DNA of 64,000 nucleotides from JANQOZ01 sp045106555 (GCA_045106555.1 JBGCET010000002.1:246247-310246), one strand, 5' to 3'. Shown: positions 1 through 7,790, counted from the stretch's first letter. Notes: generated from the letters alone by a model not told the origin. Made by a program: numbers and translations.

Positions 1-918
1 GACATTGTCTGGATTCACCTGGGCATTGTGTGCCGCATTGGTCACACTCACCGCCCAGCGCAAGCGAACCAGTGCGGGCAGCAAGGCCAGTTCATCAGCC
101 GCCAGCGGGTAGGCCTGATGATAGGCTTGGATCAGCGCCACACATCGTTCTACCCGAACCTCTTCCTCTTCGTCCTCGCCCATCATCACGTAAGCCGCAG
201 CGATGGCCGGTTCACAGACTCTGGGTGTGGCCACCATATCGCCGAAGTCGATAACCCCACATACACGGCAATCGCCGTCGGGCGAGGGGTCCAGCAGGAT
301 GTTCATGTCATTGCCGTCGCCGTGGATGGCTGCCCGCTCTAAATCGTCGAGCTGGGCTGACAGCGTTTGATCAAAATGGTCGGCAACGCGTTCTACCAAT
401 TCGCGATCAGGCGTATTCGATAGGGCCTTGGAGCGTTCTCGTAACCACTGTGATTGGCGCAGATCCCACTCGTAGTGTCGGTCAAGGCAGGGGTGCTTGA
501 AGCTTGCCAACGCTTGGTTCAGTTGACCGAGCGTGCAACCGACGCTAGCGGCAGTCGACGAACGCCATGGCCTTTGGTTGGCCATTAGGTCGCCCGGCAA
601 TAGACTGATCAGCCAGCCTAGACGATGCCCCGCAACTGGGTCGTCAAAGGTGACCGTGGAATTGCCCGCGGGAGTTTTCAGAACTTTGGGAACCTGGGCG
701 CGGGGCATTTCCCGGTGCAGGTGGGCCAGCGCCTGAATTTGTAAATCTACCAGTGACGGATCACATCCGGGGTGCATGATCTTGAACACGAAATCCCCCC
801 GATTGCTGAAAACTCGCAGATTGTGATCGCGCTCGCCAGGCAGCAACTCAACGCGCCCACTAAGCTCGTAGTGTGTGCGCAAAAACTGCTCTACGGATGA
901 GAGGTCAGGTAGAGACAT
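1..918 (-). CDS. APH-fold small-molecule kinase (C-terminus outside window)
   Basis: The first 306 residues of a kinase of the aminoglycoside/choline/homoserine phosphotransferase fold; the reading frame runs off the left edge. Visible landmarks are the beta3 lysine in VFKIMH (K46), the catalytic loop HGDGNDMN with H199, D201 and N206 (HxDxxxxN), and the metal-binding DFGD at about 224-227. The ATG at 918 was chosen because it gives the usual N-terminus with the fold starting within 10 residues. The HGDGND loop is what I associate with hydroxylysine kinase-like enzymes and with kinase domains of kinase/aminotransferase fusions, so a small metabolite is more likely than an antibiotic as substrate. 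The missing C-terminus could carry a second domain. Family call is firm, substrate unknown. Confidence 0.8.
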   Translation of the reverse strand, partial: MSLPDLSSVEQFLRTHYELSGRVELLPGERDHNLRVFSNRGDFVFKIMHPGCDPSLVDLQIQALAHLHREMPRAQVPKVLKTPAGNSTVTFDDPVAGHRLGWLISLLPGDLMANQRPWRSSTAASVGCTLGQLNQALASFKHPCLDRHYEWDLRQSQWLRERSKALSNTPDRELVERVADHFDQTLSAQLDDLERAAIHGDGNDMNILLDPSPDGDCRVCGVIDFGDMVATPRVCEPAIAAAYVMMGEDEEEEVRVERCVALIQAYHQAYPLAADELALLPALVRLRWAVSVTNAAHNAQVNPDNV

Positions 919-1075
919 GATCAGTAGCGGATGGCGCTCGGCGGTATTGGCGCACACTAACCGATAGTGCTGATGACGACAACACTAGTTCGACGGCGTT
1001 TTTCGACGGAAGAAACGTACCTGTCGATCCGCGTAGCGGGTTACAGCGTTTGCTTGAACGATAGCGGCGATATTG

Positions 1076-2506
1076 CTACCGAAATCCGATAACCACCGCT
1101 TGGATACCAAGGTCTTCGTTGCCGGTCCATCCACCCGATATCGCTTGTACAATAAAGTAATAACGTCTTTCCAAATTGTTGACGGTTGTGGCGATGGCTG
1201 GCGTTGATTCGCTTCGGTAGTCTGTCGATGCACCGCTTGATTCAACGATGGCCAATACCGTAGCGGAATTGGAACCCAGCGCAGCTGATGCTAAAAATAG
1301 ACTCACGTTACTGGCAGCATCGTCTCGGAAATAGACAATCATTTCCTCAATGACATCACCATCTCTCAGTTGTAACGGCGCTGAAAGGGATCCAATGTTT
1401 GACTGGGGAAACACCACTGACCTGAAAATCTGGGAAGGAATGCTGCCATCGGTTGTCCTGAATGCCGCTGCGCCGATTGTTAGGTACTGAAGATCCGTTG
1501 GTTTTGGCACCAGGGTGCCTTCCCCATCAACAAATACGGGTGTGGGTGTTGCGCTCGAATGGCTCAGGTCGTTTATCCGCAGGTCGCCGCTGGCAACGTG
1601 CAGGGTGGCCTGGGGGTTGCTGGTGCGAATACCTACGCGGCGATTGCCTCGAACCGACAGGATATTGCCCACCGATGAGTTAAAGATATGCATCACGTCA
1701 TCAGCGGTATTGGGCGCTGAGTTTGCGGCAATGGTCCAGAATGTGGGGTCGGGTTCGGAATAAAAACTCAAACGGGCAAAGTCCTGCTGGGTCTCTATCA
1801 GTGCCGCCGTGGGAACGTTCAGGGAGCTGTTGTGGCGAATAGAAAACGGCGCCACCGCGTTGGCCACACCCTGTACCTGCACGCCGGTATTGTTTTGCAG
1901 CCGTCCGTTGTCAGAAGCGAGCCAGTCGCTATCGGGTACCGGCTCCTGGCAGGTGATGCCGCCATCAATCGCCACTTGCCTGATCGCTGAACCCACAGGG
2001 CAGGTGCTGCTGATACGGCGCTGAACCTGGGCAGTATCAATTTGACTGGTGCCCACAGAGCCTGCCGCCAGGTCTGCCGATTGGATGCTGCCATCGGCAA
2101 TTTCCGCGCCGGAAACCGCATCGATTCCGACAAATTGGGCATGCAGTGCATAGGGTGTCGCCGAGAGGTTTTGTCTGGGCGAAAGCGTGGTGAAATTGCC
2201 TGAACCCTGGCGTACGCGAACCTCTATCCACACGGCCTCGCCGGCGAAGATGGCGTCGCCGAAATCCAATTGGGTGCTAAATATACCGTTGGTCAGCGTT
2301 AACGTCTGGCTCTCGTGAGGCGCCAGAGAGTTACCGCCGGATACGGCGTCGAATGGCTCAAATTCGAAGTTTATGGGTCCGTCTACGGTCACGCCGGTAC
2401 TTTTCAGCTCACCTTGAAACGTAAAACTGGTTCCCAGCGGTGCTGATACGGCGTGACCAAGCAAGAACAGGCTGAAAACGCCTAAGGTTTTGATGAGGTT
2501 TCTCAT
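1076..2506 (-). CDS. secreted protein with N-terminal FTFQG-type beta domain
   Basis: A 476-residue exported protein of unknown function. The start at 2506 is set by a strong GGAGGAAAG ribosome site 5 nt upstream and is followed at once by a signal peptide ending near AVSA. Residues about 25-130 form a recurrent bacterial secreted domain recognisable by FTFQGEL, the TLTNGIFSTQLDFG block, WIEVRVR and LSPRQNLSATPYA. After it comes a stretch of short SGAEIADGSI-like repeats, as in trimeric-fibre stalks, and a C-terminal beta-rich part. It lacks the DGFE tail found on other secreted proteins in this window. Surface or extracellular location is inferred from the signal peptide; no catalytic motif is visible. 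Confidence 0.8.
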   Translation of the reverse strand: MRNLIKTLGVFSLFLLGHAVSAPLGTSFTFQGELKSTGVTVDGPINFEFEPFDAVSGGNSLAPHESQTLTLTNGIFSTQLDFGDAIFAGEAVWIEVRVRQGSGNFTTLSPRQNLSATPYALHAQFVGIDAVSGAEIADGSIQSADLAAGSVGTSQIDTAQVQRRISSTCPVGSAIRQVAIDGGITCQEPVPDSDWLASDNGRLQNNTGVQVQGVANAVAPFSIRHNSSLNVPTAALIETQQDFARLSFYSEPDPTFWTIAANSAPNTADDVMHIFNSSVGNILSVRGNRRVGIRTSNPQATLHVASGDLRINDLSHSSATPTPVFVDGEGTLVPKPTDLQYLTIGAAAFRTTDGSIPSQIFRSVVFPQSNIGSLSAPLQLRDGDVIEEMIVYFRDDAASNVSLFLASAALGSNSATVLAIVESSGASTDYRSESTPAIATTVNNLERRYYFIVQAISGGWTGNEDLGIQAVVIGFR

Positions 2507-2645
2507 GCCAACTTTCCTCCGTTCATCACTGAAAATGGTGTCAGCGGTTGATTCATTGGGAGGCATACGTGTAATGATGGAAAAAGGGGCCATGCAGGAA
2601 CAACAGGTCTGGAAGATTCCAAGAGGGGTGAGCTATGCGCCTTGC

Positions 2646-2673
2646 CAAAAAAAGGGCACCTCAATCGGTGCCC
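2646..2673 (-). terminator. intrinsic terminator after rtcB
   Basis: On the minus strand a perfect 7-bp stem GGGCACC/GGTGCCC with a 6-nt loop is followed by seven T. The rtcB stop codon lies in the loop, so the terminator is embedded in the gene end and closes the whole RNA-repair unit. Confidence 0.85.
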
Positions 2674-4070
2674 TTGATGTTAGCCACGGGGTACAGCCGG
2701 TTGGCCACTCGGGCAATGCCCTCGGTTTCCAGCACTCGCAGCACCTCGTCCAGGTCTTTGTAGACATGGCCGCACTCGTCTAGCGGTGTTCGCCGGGTGT
2801 TGCCCACAATACCTTCCACCTCAACGCCGCCTAGCGTTCGCTTGATGTAGCGCATCTCAGCGTCGATATCGTCGTGCAGTTCAGCCAGTTCCCGCTTGGC
2901 TTTTCCGCGAGCCATCACACGGCCGGAACCATGGTTGACCGAGCAGCCCGACTCAAACGCACCTTTAAGCGGGTAAAGAATCGCTGCACCGTCCAGCATT
3001 GACCCTGGAACCAGGCAAGGGTGACCGGTGGTTTCCCACTTTGTGCCCTTAAGGTCCGGGTGTCCCGCCGGAAACGCGCGGGTCGCCCCTTTACGGTGCA
3101 CAAATCCTTTTTTGCTGCTGCCATCGGGCAGGACCAACGTTTCTTCCTGCACCAGGTTGTGTGAGATTTCATAAAACACCTCGCCGGATGCATCAAAAAC
3201 GTTGGCCAAAGCCTTTTGCACGCCCCGCACAATAATGTGCCGGTTAGCCACCGCATAGTTGGCCGCCGAGTTGTGGTGAGCCCAGTACTCACGTCCCAGG
3301 GGTTCATCCACTCGCAGCCACGACTCCTCGCGACGGTTTTTCGCCAGCCCGCGAAGCGCTGCGCCCTCGTAGAAATAGTGATTCGCCGTTTGCCAGCCGT
3401 AACCGCGGCTACCGCAGTGAATCATCACCCACACCGAGCCGTCGTTGACGTCCACCTGCATCTCTACAAAGTGGTTGCCGCCGCCCACCGAACCGATTTG
3501 CGGGGCCGCCTTATTGCGGGCCCGAGCGATTCGATCGGTGTCCAGCACCTGCTCATCCACCGGGATGTACTGACGTTCGCAAACGTCTGCCGATACGCCA
3601 ATGGCCTGTGCGCCCACCCGAAAAATATCGTCGATCTTGGTGTTGGCAATCCGCGGCATATGCTTGGGCCGTTTGCTGCCAACGCCGGTAGCAATCCGCA
3701 GCTCAACCTCGTCAATCCAGCGACGACGTTTTTCCCAGTCGGCAACGTCAGCCGCCGTCAGGTTCGGCACCTTCAGGTACACAACGCCGCAGGAGATGTC
3801 ATAGCCGCTACCCGCCTGGATGATGACATCCTCGGTAACTACAACACCGCCCACCGGAATGCCATAGCCCAGATGGGTGTCTGGCATCAGGTACATGCCG
3901 ATCACACCCGGATAGGACGCAGCCCCCGCCGCCTGACGCCAAAGCGCTTCATCGGTTTGGTCAAACAGGGTTTCAGACAGGTACGCATGAACCTCAGTGT
4001 TCATCGCACCGACTTTAGGCAACACATAATGTGCGTCCGATACTTTTTGTACTTCTTGCAAAAATGACAT
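2661..4070 (-). CDS. rtcB: RtcB-family RNA 3'-phosphate ligase
   Basis: RtcB seals RNA ends carrying 2',3'-cyclic phosphate or 3'-phosphate to 5'-OH, using GTP and Mn2+. Such ends are left by tRNA anticodon nucleases and RNA-interferase toxins. The 469-residue protein shows the metal-site block SGYDISCG (D91, C94), GGGNHFVEMQ for Mn2+/GTP binding, and NHGSGR at 379-384, where the histidine is the expected guanylate-accepting residue. The length fits the bacterial family. It starts 17 nt after the HNH nuclease gene and is the last gene of the unit that begins with the tRNA array at 7.8 kb. No rtcA or archease gene is seen next to it. Catalytic residues look complete, so it should be active. 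Confidence 0.95.
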   Translation of the reverse strand: MSFLQEVQKVSDAHYVLPKVGAMNTEVHAYLSETLFDQTDEALWRQAAGAASYPGVIGMYLMPDTHLGYGIPVGGVVVTEDVIIQAGSGYDISCGVVYLKVPNLTAADVADWEKRRRWIDEVELRIATGVGSKRPKHMPRIANTKIDDIFRVGAQAIGVSADVCERQYIPVDEQVLDTDRIARARNKAAPQIGSVGGGNHFVEMQVDVNDGSVWVMIHCGSRGYGWQTANHYFYEGAALRGLAKNRREESWLRVDEPLGREYWAHHNSAANYAVANRHIIVRGVQKALANVFDASGEVFYEISHNLVQEETLVLPDGSSKKGFVHRKGATRAFPAGHPDLKGTKWETTGHPCLVPGSMLDGAAILYPLKGAFESGCSVNHGSGRVMARGKAKRELAELHDDIDAEMRYIKRTLGGVEVEGIVGNTRRTPLDECGHVYKDLDEVLRVLETEGIARVANRLYPVANIKGTD

Positions 4071-4087
4071 CGTCTTTTCCTTAATCC

Positions 4088-4657
4088 TTATTGTGCACGT
4101 AGCCGACTACCTGCGCCCACTCGTCGCTGCAGAAACTCACTTTGATCAGCCAGGATGCGCCGGTTTTCCAAAATCAGGCCTTCAGCACGGTTGGGTGCAT
4201 AAGGCACCGCCAGAAGACGCATACCCATGGCCTCCAGGGAATGGCAGTCTTTCCTGTGGTTGCAGGGCCGACACGCCGTTGCCACGTTTTCCCAGGTGTC
4301 TTGGCCACCTGCCGATACCGGAATAATGTGGTCTCGGGTTAGCAGCTTTTCCGCCAGCACCTCGCCGCAGTAAAGGCACATAAAGCCGTCCCGGCGAAAC
4401 AGACGCGGGTTGGTCAAGGCGGGCGTACCCATCCAGTTGTTGGCGCCTTTATCCACCGAGGTGGTGGCCACAATGGAATTGATCCGCAATACCGATCGCT
4501 CGCCGGTACGTCGCGAGTAGCCGCCGCGAAGAACGCGTTCTTCCACGCCAGCTTCCCACGCGACCTGCTCGCGGCAATACAGCAGTGCGCCGTCGAAGCA
4601 TGAAATCCATGCAATCGGCCGGCCGCCTACATCCAGTTTTAGAATTTTCTCAATCAT
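4088..4657 (-). CDS. HNH endonuclease
   Basis: A 189-residue protein with a C-terminal HNH (beta-beta-alpha metal) nuclease domain. Zinc-knuckle cysteines are C94-x2-C97 and C129-x2-C132; the catalytic segment is DHIIP (H110), N124 and CNHRK at 132-136. The N-terminal ~85 residues are not recognised. It lies between the Leu-anticodon tRNA (45 nt upstream) and rtcB (17 nt downstream) in one orientation, so co-expression with the RNA ligase is very likely. HNH proteins of this compact type are also common as free-standing nucleases, but the context suggests a role in RNA or DNA processing linked to repair. Target unknown. Confidence 0.88.
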   Translation of the reverse strand: MIEKILKLDVGGRPIAWISCFDGALLYCREQVAWEAGVEERVLRGGYSRRTGERSVLRINSIVATTSVDKGANNWMGTPALTNPRLFRRDGFMCLYCGEVLAEKLLTRDHIIPVSAGGQDTWENVATACRPCNHRKDCHSLEAMGMRLLAVPYAPNRAEGLILENRRILADQSEFLQRRVGAGSRLRAQ

Positions 4658-4700
4658 CGTCTTTTCTCAGCACAGCAATTCAGATTGTGTAGACACACGT

Positions 4701-4778
4701 TGGTAGCCGCCCTCGGAGTCGAACCGAGAAACGCCTGTTTCTAAGACAGGCAGGTATGCCAATTCCCGTCAGACGGCT
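4701..4778 (-). tRNA. unusual tRNA, anticodon TAG (Leu) with short variable loop
   Basis: The minus strand folds with acceptor AGCCGTC/GGCGGCT (one G-T pair), anticodon arm CCTGT-CTTAGAA-ACAGG, variable loop of only 5 nt, T arm CTCGG-TTCGACT-CCGAG, and an encoded ACCA end. The anticodon TAG would read the leucine codon CUA, but bacterial leucine tRNAs have a long variable arm and this one does not. The D arm is poorly paired, though GG is present in the loop. It sits between the slipin and HNH genes, inside the rtcB unit. It may be an off-pathway or phage-type tRNA, or a decoy. Confidence 0.72.
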
Positions 4779-4860
4779 GTTGTTTTGATGGGTCGGGCAG
4801 CGCTCAAACCACGATGGGGAGCGCTAACGCCGCGCTCTAGTGCAACGAGCTGCAGCGTTC

Positions 4861-4896
4861 AGGAAAAAGTTGGGAGGGTGTATTGCACACCCTCCC
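4861..4896 (-). terminator. hairpin and T-tract after slipin gene
   Basis: A perfect 10-bp stem GGGAGGGTGT/ACACCCTCCC with a 5-nt loop is followed on the minus strand by AACTTTTTCC. It lies directly behind the slipin stop codon and would partly separate the array/slipin part from the tRNA-HNH-rtcB part of the unit. Confidence 0.65.
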
Positions 4897-4904
4897 GGTG
4901 CTGA

Positions 4905-6194
4905 TCAGGACCGAATGTTGACCAGTCCGTTCAGCAGAGCGTCGAGACCACCCACGACCGACAGGTCGCCGACGTTTTCGGTGATTTTCTCCAGGGTCTC
5001 CAGCTCTTTGAGACGCAGCGCAATGGTGCTGCTTTCCATCACTTTTGCGGTGTTCAGCAGTGAACGGGTTGCGTTGGTCTCTTCGCGGCGGCGAATCACG
5101 TTGGCCTGTGCCGCTTTTTCGGCTTCCACCACCTTGCCCAGCAGGTCTTTCATATCGCCAGGCAAGATGATGTCTTTGACACCTACGCTCAGGACGGCGA
5201 GGCCGATCTCAGCAAAGCGTTCGCCAAGGTGCTCCGCAATGTCGCGGTCGATGGCGGTTTTGTCCTCGAGCAGGGTATCGAGCTTGCGGGTACCTACGGC
5301 TGCGCGCAGACCAAACTGGATCTCTTTGTACAGCTGGTCCAGCGGGTCTTTCACCGCCCGCACCGCTTTGGCGGCGTCAGCAAACTGGTAGCTTGCGGTC
5401 ACGTTAATCCGCAGCGCCACTTTGTCCTTAGTCAGAATTTCCTGACCTTGAACGTCCAGCGCCCGGATCCGTAGATCCACCAGCTCAACGTTAACGCTGT
5501 GAACCACGTTCCAGTAGGCGTGCAGGCCGGCTGGCAGGGATTCGGTAAGTTCACCGTCCACATACAGCAGACCCACATGCCCTTCCGGCACCATCCGCGC
5601 AAACACCGCGTGGCTGGCAACCGAATGAACTTTGGCATCACGACCGCTAACCAGACGCTTGGTAAGACCCGCATCAAGGGCAATGCCCTGGCTCAGATCA
5701 AAGCGCTCCACGCGAACGTTCACCACACCCTTCCAGTAGAGCTGGCGCTCAGCTGGACCAAGAACCGCGGCGGCACGCTCGTTGAGGTAGACCAGCGCCA
5801 GTTCGTCAGCGCCGGTTTCAACGATGTAAAACAGCTGTTCCACCTGGGCCCGTTCTGCTTCCAGCAGGTAATCGGCGAGGCGGTGCTCGAAGCCCGCAAA
5901 GGACAGGTCAAAGCGCTCAACCGCATAGCGCCGACCTAGCCCCCAGTAACGATAGGTTCCCGGTGCCAGGAACTCGATGAAGTCTCCGTCTTTAAACAGG
6001 AGACCGCGTTCGTGCTTGCGCACGATAAATTTTTGAACAAACCACATGGTGCGTTCTCCTTCTTCGTTGAGAATTCCGTCAGATGACGGGTAGGGGTTTC
6101 GACGCACGGCTTTTCGGGGTTTGGCCGATTGGCGGCTTCCCTTTTGCGCATGAATGCGTCTTTCTGCTTCAGCCAGTCGATTGAGACTAGCCAC
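4905..6194 (-). CDS. slipin/SPFH (band-7) protein with basic N-terminal extension
   Basis: A stomatin/prohibitin-type protein. The SPFH domain (KERG-like, FIEFLAPGTYRYWG, later ALRINVTASYQF and AVKDPLDQLYKEIQFGLRAAVG) is followed by the typical DIILPGDMKDLLGKVVEAEKAAQANVIRRREET helix and an assembly tail. Two in-frame starts are both well supported: GTG at 6194, 4 nt after a 12-nt perfect anti-16S match, and ATG at 6047 behind AAGGAG. The upper start adds 49 residues rich in Arg/Lys. Slipins are known neighbours of RtcB in bacterial RNA-repair operons; a membrane or scaffold role is inferred. It lies downstream of the tRNA array and upstream of a terminator hairpin. Confidence 0.9.
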   Translation of the reverse strand: MASLNRLAEAERRIHAQKGSRQSAKPRKAVRRNPYPSSDGILNEEGERTMWFVQKFIVRKHERGLLFKDGDFIEFLAPGTYRYWGLGRRYAVERFDLSFAGFEHRLADYLLEAERAQVEQLFYIVETGADELALVYLNERAAAVLGPAERQLYWKGVVNVRVERFDLSQGIALDAGLTKRLVSGRDAKVHSVASHAVFARMVPEGHVGLLYVDGELTESLPAGLHAYWNVVHSVNVELVDLRIRALDVQGQEILTKDKVALRINVTASYQFADAAKAVRAVKDPLDQLYKEIQFGLRAAVGTRKLDTLLEDKTAIDRDIAEHLGERFAEIGLAVLSVGVKDIILPGDMKDLLGKVVEAEKAAQANVIRRREETNATRSLLNTAKVMESSTIALRLKELETLEKITENVGDLSVVGGLDALLNGLVNIRS

Positions 6195-6198
6195 TGTT

Positions 6199-6210
6199 GA
6201 TCACCTCCTT
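6199..6210 (-). promoter_or_regulatory. full-length Shine-Dalgarno of the slipin upper start
   Basis: AAGGAGGTGATC is complementary to 12 nt of the 16S rRNA 3' end and sits 4 nt before GTG 6194. This makes the unusual GTG start with its basic extension credible. A second site, AAGGAG at 6056-6061, serves ATG 6047. Confidence 0.7.
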
Positions 6211-6513
6211 TTTGGTTGTGGTGAGAAAGGCCCGGGTCGATACCGACCCAGGCGAAAAATAGGTGTGCCCGTTACCACGGACGAGATGTGGACTCGCGAC
6301 GCCGGTCAGTCGGGCCGATCGTGCACGCAGCGCCGGATCTTGCTTTTGAGTATTGTTGCGCCCAAAAGGTTGAGGCGGATGCCGCGTGGACAATCAGCTG
6401 GATTGACCGTGCGGATCGCAGGTCGGCAAAACGTCCGCTGCCCAGTAGCAGAGCAACCCAAAGGGCTGCGCCACAAACGGGCCGGTTACGGACACGGGAG
6501 GGGCGATATCCTC
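6211..6513. other. gap between tRNA remnants and slipin gene
   Basis: About 300 nt with no gene that I can support. It contains a small hairpin GGGTCG-ATAC-CGACCC at 6236-6251. No further tRNA T-arm signature is visible; it may be eroded array sequence or the slipin 5' untranslated region. Confidence 0.4.
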
Positions 6514-6571
6514 GCCCGGGAGCGGACTCGAACCGCAGGCCGGAGCCTTTACCAAGATGCCGTGACAGGGC
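6514..6571 (-). pseudogene. tRNA remnant lacking the anticodon arm
   Basis: A 58-nt sequence with a tRNA 5' end GCCCTGT, a D arm of the Gln/Glu type (ending GGTAAAGGC), the beginning of an anticodon stem TCCGG, then directly a T arm TGCGG-TTCGAGT-CCGCT and acceptor CCCGGGC. About 16 nt comprising the anticodon loop, its 3' stem and the variable loop are missing, and no CCA follows. Two acceptor pairs are broken. It lies 2 nt behind the preceding tRNA-like element. Confidence 0.5.
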
Positions 6572-6573
6572 AG

Positions 6574-6645
6574 TGGGAAATGCAAGAGTTGAACTTGCGA
6601 CCGTCAGAATCTGTTTCTGATGCTCTACCTCTGAGCTAACTTCCT
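6574..6645 (-). pseudogene. degenerate tRNA, anticodon position CAG, no U33
   Basis: The minus strand has a good D arm (GCTC/GAGC with GGTA loop), anticodon stem TCAGA/TCTGA with loop AACAGAT, and a T arm GCAAG-TTCAACT-CTTGC. The acceptor AGGAAGT/ATTTCCC has one mismatch and no CCA is encoded. The residue at position 33 is A instead of the universal U, and the formal anticodon CAG (Leu) is not matched by a long variable arm. I regard it as a decayed or recoded tRNA in the array. Confidence 0.5.
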
Positions 6646-6825
6646 TGGTGGTTGAGTACAGGCAGTACGCTTGGTACACACCGTGCAATGGGAGCGTGAG
6701 TGCGCCAGTCGGGATCACAACCCGAACCGCAAAACGCCGCGCGCGCCCAACCCTGATTGTCCAGTCTGGCAGCTGTTTGCAGCCAGACTGTCGGACATGA
6801 CGTTTGCGCGTTTCGCGCGAAAAAA
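6646..6825 (-). other. eroded array segment with His-type anticodon arm and a hairpin
   Basis: At 6709-6725 the minus strand reads TCGGG-TTGTGAT-CCCGA, a perfect anticodon arm with GTG (His) and U33, but no acceptor or T arm can be folded around it. At 6761-6789 a perfect 9-bp inverted repeat CAGTCTGGC/GCCAGACTG precedes tRNA-Lys on the plus map. Both suggest that this stretch once held further structured RNA. Confidence 0.35.
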
Positions 6826-6899
6826 TGGTCCGTTCTGAGAGAATTGAACTCCCGTCGCCTGGTTAAAAGCCAGGTGCACAACCACTATGCCAAGAACGG
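6826..6899 (-). tRNA. tRNA-Lys(TTT)
   Basis: Acceptor CCGTTCT/AGAACGG is perfect; D arm GCAT..GTGC; anticodon arm CCTGG-CTTTTAA-CCAGG gives TTT; T arm GGGAG-TTCAATT-CTCTC; discriminator A and encoded CCA. It looks functional. Lys(UUU) is a classic target of bacterial anticodon nucleases such as PrrC, which fits the neighbouring RNA ligase. Confidence 0.9.
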
Positions 6900-6928
6900 A
6901 GGTGGCCTGCTAAGTTCACCATGGTTAC

Positions 6929-7016
6929 TGGCGGAGACTGAGGGGATCGAACCCCCACACCCCTAGGGGCATCACCGGGTTCGAACCGGGTAAGCACGCC
7001 GACCTTGCGAGTCTCC
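6929..7016 (-). tRNA. tRNA-Ser(CGA), class II
   Basis: Acceptor GGAGACT/AGTCTCC is perfect, the long variable arm CCCC-TA-GGGG is present, and the T arm is followed by G and CCA. The anticodon stem contains one bulged C on the 5' side (ACCCGG / CCGGT) around loop TTCGAAC, which reads CGA. The bulge and a short D stem make it slightly divergent from a housekeeping serine tRNA. Confidence 0.82.
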
Positions 7017-7025
7017 TTTGAACGC

Positions 7026-7103
7026 TGGTCTGGAAGGCTGGATTCGAACCAGCGGCCTCTCGGTTCCAAACCGAGAACTGCGACCAGGCTGAGCTACTCC
7101 CAG
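7026..7103 (-). tRNA. tRNA-Pro(TGG)
   Basis: Acceptor CTGGGAG/CTTCCAG (two wobble pairs), D arm GCTC with CCTGG loop, anticodon arm CTCGG-TTTGGAA-CCGAG giving TGG, T arm GCTGG-TTCGAAT-CCAGC, discriminator A and encoded CCA. It lies 9 nt upstream of tRNA-Ser and 6 nt downstream of tRNA-Asp. Confidence 0.9.
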
Positions 7104-7109
7104 AAAAAA

Positions 7110-7184
7110 TGGCGCTGTGGATCGGCTTCGAACCGACATCTTCCGGATCGACAATCCGGTGCTCTGCCATTGAGCTACCTCAGC
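7110..7184 (-). tRNA. tRNA-Asp(GTC)
   Basis: Anticodon arm CCGGA-TTGTCGA-TCCGG gives GTC; D arm GCTC-AATGGCA-GAGC; T arm GTCGG-TTCGAAG-CCGAT; discriminator G and encoded CCA. The acceptor GCTGAGG/CCACAGC carries one A-A mismatch, so it is a divergent copy. Asp(GUC) belongs to the queuine tRNA group cut by colicin E5-type nucleases. Confidence 0.85.
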
Positions 7185-7544
7185 GAAGAGGGCAGGCGGC
7201 CCTTGGCTGGGCCACCTGCCGAATGTCGTTCACCCGCCGGCTACTAAACGAAAAGCAAGGACATTGGCTGCACGCCAACGCCCCGACTTTCTGCACACCC
7301 GCACTTGGTTGCGAAGCTCGCACACGGTGCACTATCCGTTGCCCCTCACGACGGACGATGCGGTTAAGCATCGCTTGATCGCTATTCCCGACGTATCGAG
7401 AACTCGGGAGGCCGGATCTGCCTGGAATGACCGAGCGCTTTGGCTCGACGAAACGCATCGCTACGCTCCTTTACCGCCGTTGCCAACGGTTAGCAGCGCC
7501 AGGCCGCTAAACATAACCTCAGTGGAAACTGAGGGTCATGAATG
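7185..7544. other. array spacer without an intact RNA gene
   Basis: About 360 nt between tRNA-Tyr and tRNA-Asp. I find no complete cloverleaf. Isolated stems such as GATGC/GCATC near 7358-7375 and CCCGA/TCGGG near 7387-7409 may be remains of tRNAs. At 7517-7534 a perfect stem CCTCAGT/ACTGAGG with a 4-nt loop lies just behind tRNA-Tyr in the direction of transcription and could be a processing or pause hairpin. Confidence 0.4.
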
Positions 7545-7629
7545 TGGTGGAGAGGGTAGGGGTCGAACCTACAAAGCCCGTTGGGCGCCTGGGTTACAAC
7601 CAGGGTATCTCGCCATTGAAAGCCTCTCC
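7545..7629 (-). tRNA. tRNA-Tyr(GTA), class II
   Basis: Acceptor GGAGAGG/CCTCTCC is perfect, anticodon arm CCTGG-TTGTAAC-CCAGG gives GTA, a long variable arm GCCC-AAC-GGGC is present as expected for bacterial tyrosine tRNA, and the T arm is followed by A and encoded CCA. It is the first fully intact tRNA after the boxA leader. Tyr(GUA) is another colicin E5-type target. Confidence 0.9.
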
Positions 7630-7718
7630 GAAATGTGGTGTTGATAATGCGCATCACCCCGTTACCTGCTGCCATCTAAGGCGCGGCTTTGCCGGGGCTC
7701 GCGTTATCGGTAATCCAT

Positions 7719-7790
7719 TGGGGGCAGGCGCATGCGCGCACAGCCGGGTTTGAATGCCGCAGCCTTTCCCCATGAAAGGCACTGCCCCAA
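7719..7790 (-). ncRNA. tRNA-like structured element behind boxA
   Basis: A 7-bp closing stem GGGGCAG/CTGCCCC (extendable by T/A pairs) encloses a strong hairpin GCCTTTC-ATGGG-GAAAGGC, a weak arm with a T-loop-like ATTCAAA and a GCGC-GCAT-GCGC hairpin. The size is close to a tRNA, but there is no usable anticodon arm. It may be a decayed initiator-type tRNA or a dedicated structured leader RNA of the array transcript. Confidence 0.4.

Noticed and set aside
985..1245. Minus-strand 86-codon frame at the end of the secreted protein gene
   Set aside because: It overlaps the 3' end of a longer, better supported gene in another frame and lacks a ribosome site.
3216..4067. Long plus-strand frame of 283 codons
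   Set aside because: It is antisense to the conserved rtcB gene, has no ribosome site and a His/Arg/Pro-biased composition.
6199..6210. GATCACCTCCTT as a fragment of the 16S rRNA 3' end
   Set aside because: Only 12 nt match and they sit in the exact position of a ribosome-binding site for the slipin GTG start.
7005..7247. Plus-strand frames with LDSNQRPLGSK-like products across 6.5-7.7 kb
   Set aside because: They are translations of the antisense strand of tRNA genes; the folded tRNAs on the minus strand explain the open frames.
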